Positions 60,150 through 64,000 of a stretch of 64,000 bases of DNA are shown here, one piece after another; the first letter of the stretch is position 1, and the number at the start of each line of letters is the position of its first letter. Under the pieces are notes generated by a model. It searched no databases. It was not told the origin of the DNA and saw only the letters and a list, made by a program, of their open reading frames with translations. This DNA is from Scedosporium boydii (Eukaryota; Ascomycota; Sordariomycetes; Microascales; Microascaceae). The translations under genes were made by a program, and so were the position numbers. Location: contig NJFT01000069.1 of assembly GCA_002221725.1 (NCBI GenBank), forward strand, positions 62,001 to 126,000. Direction: 5' to 3'.

Positions 60150-62139
60150 ATGTCATCTCATCACACGGCACCCGAGGACTCTCGTTCGCGAAGATCCGAG
60201 GCCTCATTCTCTGGAGAGAGTGCCTTCGGAACGTTTGGCATCTCGTCGGTTCAATTTCGCGTTGGCGCTCCCCCCCTCCGACCCCTTCCCTTGGAGACAA
60301 CGTTCAACCACCAGACATCCGAGATAAACAAGGAATTCGGAATGTTCATGGTGACGGAGGCCGATCGAATACTGGAAAAGCATGGTATCGGCCCAAACGA
60401 CATAGAAGCCGATGTTGATATTGATTTCGTCGTACGCCATGTACCAGGAATGCCATCCGCCTCTCAACCAACGCTCATGATCGAAGCACCATGGCGGGAA
60501 GACTCCGAAGACACCTGGCCCAGAGTGGTTCGCGAATTGAAAGAGTCTATCGATAATCGTGTCCAAGCTTCCGATTTCTGCTATCGATATCGCCGTGGAG
60601 ATGTTGGCACCCGAGTTAACCCGAGCCAAGTATCTCGACGTGGTGGAACACAACCCTCGGCTGGAGGAAGAATGGGATGGTATACAAGACCAAGTGTATG
60701 AAATCTTAGAGTCGTTCGATTCGACAAGGGGGGAGATGACAGCGATCGGGCTTTTTCGCCTAGGCTACTCCGAGAATTCGAATAACAACCCAATAACAAT
60801 TTACATCTCCATGGATTACAACTCACCCGAAAACAGCTGGCCCCCGGTTATCCGTCAGATCGAAACATACCTCGACGGCCTTACTCTCGACGGGCTTGAC
60901 CACAAGCTCACAGTTCACATCGGGCATAACATCATGGAAGGATGTGGATTTGAGCTCCACGAGCAAACTGAACCCACCCAAGGTCTCGTAATTAAAGAGA
61001 AGTACAAGACGAGGGTCGATCTCGGCGACGGTTTTGGTGCAGCAACATATCTTACCAGGAATGATGGCAAGGTTTGCAGTCCCCTCTTGGGGACGGTGGG
61101 CTGCTACCTGGATATTCTCCCTCGCGATTCCTCTACATGGGAGCGTGTTGTCCTCACAAATTATCATGTGGTCAGGCCATGCTTCCATGGATTTGAGATC
61201 GAGACCGCTCTGCCCAGTGAAACTCAAAACGAGGGAGAATCCAAGGTGCCGAATGGTACCGGCGAAGATCACCATGAGGTCTTGTCGTCCATAGCAATTC
61301 CGGACCACGATTCCCAACTGTTCGACACGGATCGGCAAGGCTTTGGTCCCAACATTTCTCCCCAACCCTTGCACGTTGAGTCACCATCTTGATCAAAGCA
61401 TAACGCGACTGTTAGTGCTTTGAAAAACGCGACGAAGAGCCGTCTTCCGCTACCAGCCGAACTCAGAGACCTGAACACGAAGCATGATGGATCCAGGCTC
61501 GATTTGATAGGGGCTAAGCTCAAGTCTAAGCTGGAGTTCTTCGACACTGGAAAGCATGTCTTTGGCTCGCTTTTATATGGGTCGGGGTTTAGCCGCCGAT
61601 CACAAAAGAACCAGCGCCTGGACTGGACGTTGATTCAAGTCCCCGCAGACCGTCAAGGGACTAATGAGCTTCCCAGTTTGGCATCCTCGGACGAGGCCTA
61701 CGAAGGCATGGACCGCCATCCCGAACAAGTGGGGTGCTCCACAAATCTTCGGCCACAAGGGCAGGCCTCTCTCTGGAAGATTGAGGTCGGTGATCAGGCG
61801 TTCAATGTGGGCGCTCGCACGAAACAGACGGCTGGATATTACAGCACTTTCAAGGTGAAATGTAAGGTCAACCACGATCGGTATATGGAGACTACTCCGT
61901 CGTCAGAGTTTGTTTTCGTTGGCTATACCGGTGCAGTGGGAAGCACATTTGCCGACCGTGGTGACTCTGGAGCGGCTGTGTATAACGCCTTTGGTCAACT
62001 GATTGGGCTTGTGTTTACTGGACAGAGGCCTCGGGGCGCTGACAAAGGATACGCGCTTATAACACCTATTGAGCATGTGTTTGAGGACGTTAAAGCTATG
62101 TCTAAGGGGGAAATCATGGACGTTCGAGTTGCGCAGTAG
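60150..62139 (+). pseudogene. Trypsin-like serine protease gene with two lesions
   Basis: The gene reads as one protein interrupted twice. Segment 1 (from ATG 60150, frame of 60150) encodes a Ser-rich start and a domain ending TWPRVVRELKESIDN. The reading must then move to the +1 frame near 60541-60560 (continuing VSKLPISAIDIAVEMLAPEL), with no plausible intron there. This second frame runs to a single TGA at 61390-61392 within HVESPS-stop-SKHNATV, after which the same frame continues to the stop at 62139. The protease part has all three catalytic residues: His in LTNYHVVRP (61165), Asp in QRLDWTLIQV (61621), Ser in DRGDSGAAVYN (61966). There is no signal peptide. Fungal proteins with this N-terminal domain plus intracellular trypsin fold exist, with unclear roles. 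Either a recent pseudogene, sequencing errors, or (less likely) recoding explains the breaks. Confidence 0.7.
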
Positions 62140-62266
62140 CAGGGAAGGGCTTAACCCATGGTTGGGTGTTTACCTTATTCATTACCACCGATGCGGATGA
62201 GGTATTAACGATAATACGAGGAGTTTTATTGGCGATAAGGCATTCATTTGGAGCTCGGGATATGTC

Positions 62267-63445
62267 TCAAGATAGCTCTGGTGTGGTCCATCCAATCCAC
62301 TCACTCACTTTGAATTCCCAGTCAGCGTCAGTCGCGAATACATCTGTTTCGCCAGATCCTCCCAGGAGAAACTTGTTCATATATGCCTCCACAATTGAAT
62401 TCTGGGAAGACGGCATCGAGCAGTGGCTCGTTCCATGCGCAACCTGAGAGATGCCAAAGTGATCCTTGACACCAAGGGCCTCGTACACGGTACGAGTAGC
62501 CGTGGAACATCCATACGAGCTCCATGGACCCAGATAATCAATGCCACTGTTCTCAATGACCAAGAGACCTCGGGGAGCGACCAGTGCCATGAGCTGGTGG
62601 TGATCATGGGGCAGCGTTGCGATCTCCTTGACATAGTTTTGGAATACGGGTGCGAACCATTGATCCCCAGTAACAATCTGAGGCCCGTCCTCGACATTAA
62701 TACCGCGGCTCTTCATGTCAGCCGCGAGACGCCAGCATCCAGGACCGCCAGAGCCACCCTCCTGCGGCAGCGTAAGCGCGATCCTGTCATCGAAAGCTCC
62801 AGCCATCAGCGCCCCCTTGCCGTTACGAGAGCAACCCGTGACGCCAATCTTTGTAGGGTCGATCTTGGTCGCTTCGGCACCTAGCGACTCGAGGGCGTCA
62901 AGGATGCGGCTCACGCCCCAAGCCCACGCCATGAGGCCACCGATCTCCGTCGGGTACAGCTGGTAGAAGAGGCCCTTGCCCCCTGGATCGGTGGCGGCAA
63001 TCTGTTCGTTGTTGTATGTGATGACGGCGACGGTGTTGGGGATGGGGATGGAGGAGCCGCCGAGGGCGATCACGGCGGGGAAAGGGCCCGAGCCGGAGGG
63101 AAGCCGGATGGATGCCGAGAAGGAGATAGACTTGCCATTGTCGCTGATGTCAATCTTGATGGTATTGCCTGAGAGCGTGGCTTTGAACTCTTCGGGCTTG
63201 GGCGGCTTAGTCCCGAGCTCGTACTTCTCGATTATGGCGCGAATTTCATCCCGACGACAAGCCCAGTCGTCTTTCGTTTCAACGGCGGAGCCATCGAAGA
63301 ATTCGAATGGGTTGGGAAGTTGAGTCACGGGCTCAAATGCGTCTGGGACTTGGACGGCCTCGCAGTTGGCTGGGGCAGCCTTCTCTTGGGCCAGGACTTG
63401 CGTCGAGCCTAGAGCAGCTAGGAGATAGACGAGCTTCGAAAACAT
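62267..63445 (-). CDS. Secreted CE15 glucuronoyl methylesterase
   Basis: This enzyme cleaves ester bonds between lignin alcohols and 4-O-methyl-glucuronic acid side chains of xylan. One exon encodes 392 residues from ATG 63445. That start is chosen over an upstream in-frame ATG (63595) because it opens a clear signal peptide, MFSKLVYLLAALGSTQVLAQ. The mature protein begins with a Cys-containing region (APANCEAVQVPDAFEPVTQL). The nucleophile Ser206 lies in the family motif GVTGCSRNGKGALMAGAFD. Glu229 in TLPQEGGSGGPGCWR and His341 in VAHGTSHCS are the probable acid and base. The substrate-site segment DQWFAPVFQNYV is present. It has no carbohydrate-binding module. It is convergent with the protease-like gene, with 127 bp between stop codons. 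Confidence 0.94.
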   Translation of the reverse strand: MFSKLVYLLAALGSTQVLAQEKAAPANCEAVQVPDAFEPVTQLPNPFEFFDGSAVETKDDWACRRDEIRAIIEKYELGTKPPKPEEFKATLSGNTIKIDISDNGKSISFSASIRLPSGSGPFPAVIALGGSSIPIPNTVAVITYNNEQIAATDPGGKGLFYQLYPTEIGGLMAWAWGVSRILDALESLGAEATKIDPTKIGVTGCSRNGKGALMAGAFDDRIALTLPQEGGSGGPGCWRLAADMKSRGINVEDGPQIVTGDQWFAPVFQNYVKEIATLPHDHHQLMALVAPRGLLVIENSGIDYLGPWSSYGCSTATRTVYEALGVKDHFGISQVAHGTSHCSMPSSQNSIVEAYMNKFLLGGSGETDVFATDADWEFKVSEWIGWTTPELS

Positions 63446-64000
63446 TTTTGAAATTTTGCTTAAATTCAGAACGTTGAGCAAAGTAGGATAGGAATCTTGG
63501 AGACCAGGACTTAGAGAGAATGCCGCCATTGAAATAGTCGCAAGTGTGCGTCTAATATCATTCACCCGATTTTTAATCGTACCTCGGCATTGCATTCTTA
63601 CACGAAAGACTGGATTATATTCTCGAACACCCCGGGTTATAGTGAATTAATCTGTGGCGGATCCGGAAAATTTACTGTCGGTTAAGATGGTCTATCCGCA
63701 CCACTGGGATCGAATCGATGGCCGGACAAACATGCGGGGGAACGGGGGAACGGGGGAACGGGGTCCGCATGCTAGTTGCTAGGCATTCCGTCGACAGGGA
63801 TTAAATGTAGAAATAAGGGTCCTTGAAGTTCTCGTGTTATGTATGTTAAAGAGTCGGGGCTTGATGTGGTGTATGCAGGCGAGCCGCATTTTCACCTTTG
63901 CGGATGATATCAAGGAAGTAGATGCGACAAGCATGCTTCAGGACTCATAGGCACTCCAATACCGACCGGGTGAATACGAAGAAATGTCTGTACCGAGTGC
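63446..64000. other. Right flank: CE15 promoter and short tandem repeat
   Basis: Contains the presumed promoter of the CE15 gene and a 9-bp tandem repeat (63736-63762). No gene is seen before the window ends. Confidence 0.5.
63736..63762 (+). repeat. Three tandem copies of a GGGGGAACG-type 9-mer
   Basis: Three adjacent GGGGGAACG units, with part of a fourth. Strand-asymmetric G-runs could form a quadruplex (inference). It lies about 290 bp upstream of the CE15 start codon. Confidence 0.8.

Noticed and set aside
60518..60567. A 43-50 nt intron explaining the frame change in the protease gene
   Set aside because: It would restore the frame, but it deletes the conserved RVVRELKESIDN segment, is too short, and lacks a CTAAC-type branch site.
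61378..61404. A tiny intron removing the TGA in the protease gene (GT near 61377 to AG near 61400)
   Set aside because: It would be about 24 nt, shorter than any intron here (minimum 57), with a poor donor and no branch site.
62267..63595. Longer CE15 start at the ATG at 63595
   Set aside because: It would put 50 non-signal residues before a clear signal peptide that begins at 63445.
1..64000. CRISPR array, rRNA genes or prokaryotic operons
   Set aside because: No regularly spaced repeats or rRNA-like sequence were seen. Spliceosomal introns and monocistronic genes mark the DNA as fungal nuclear.

Overview
The window is nuclear DNA of a filamentous ascomycete, most likely a plant-biomass-degrading Sordariomycete. 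The reasons are short introns (about 55-220 nt) with GTANGT donors and CTAAC/CTAAT branch sites, GC-rich C-ending codons in the genes, monocistronic genes with long spacers, and fungal families such as a HET-NACHT-ankyrin receptor, an ENA-type sodium ATPase, a GH7 cellobiohydrolase, a GH10 xylanase and a CE15 esterase. The species cannot be named from the sequence. I support 15 protein genes and one broken gene. I found no rRNA, tRNA, CRISPR array or intact transposon.

Left part (2.9-24.1 kb). This is mostly housekeeping: a nucleotide-sugar/triose-phosphate-type transporter (+), the ribosome biogenesis factor Rpf1 (-), glycyl-tRNA synthetase (+, with two in-frame starts that suit a mitochondrial and a cytosolic form), a small beta-carbonic anhydrase (+), an M3 oligopeptidase (+), and a convergent archaemetzincin (-) whose coding end overlaps that of the M3 gene. 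A secreted GH10 xylanase (+) follows. Then come two genes of unknown function: an ankyrin protein with a long amphipathic C-terminal half, and a protein with an unusual six-cysteine cluster.

Middle (24.1-44.7 kb). A 9.4 kb stretch without recognisable genes leads to a 560-residue protein of unknown function (+). It is followed by a 1163-residue HET-NACHT-ankyrin protein (-), a likely heterokaryon-incompatibility or innate-immunity receptor. A second gene-poor stretch (40.1-44.8 kb) follows.

Right part (44.7-64 kb). This holds an ENA-type P-type ATPase (+), a four-intron GH7 cellobiohydrolase (-), a C2HC zinc-finger protein (-), an HNH-type protein (-), a two-domain trypsin-like protease gene carrying one frameshift and one in-frame stop (+), and a CE15 glucuronoyl esterase (-). 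The GH7, GH10 and CE15 enzymes attack cellulose, xylan and lignin-glucuronoxylan esters respectively, so they act in one process although they are not tightly clustered.

The most unexpected sequence-level signal is a 9-mer, TACGAAGTA (either strand). It occurs 15 times, always outside genes, where about 0.5 would be expected by chance. A second palindrome, ATCAATTGAT, occurs four times, again only between genes.
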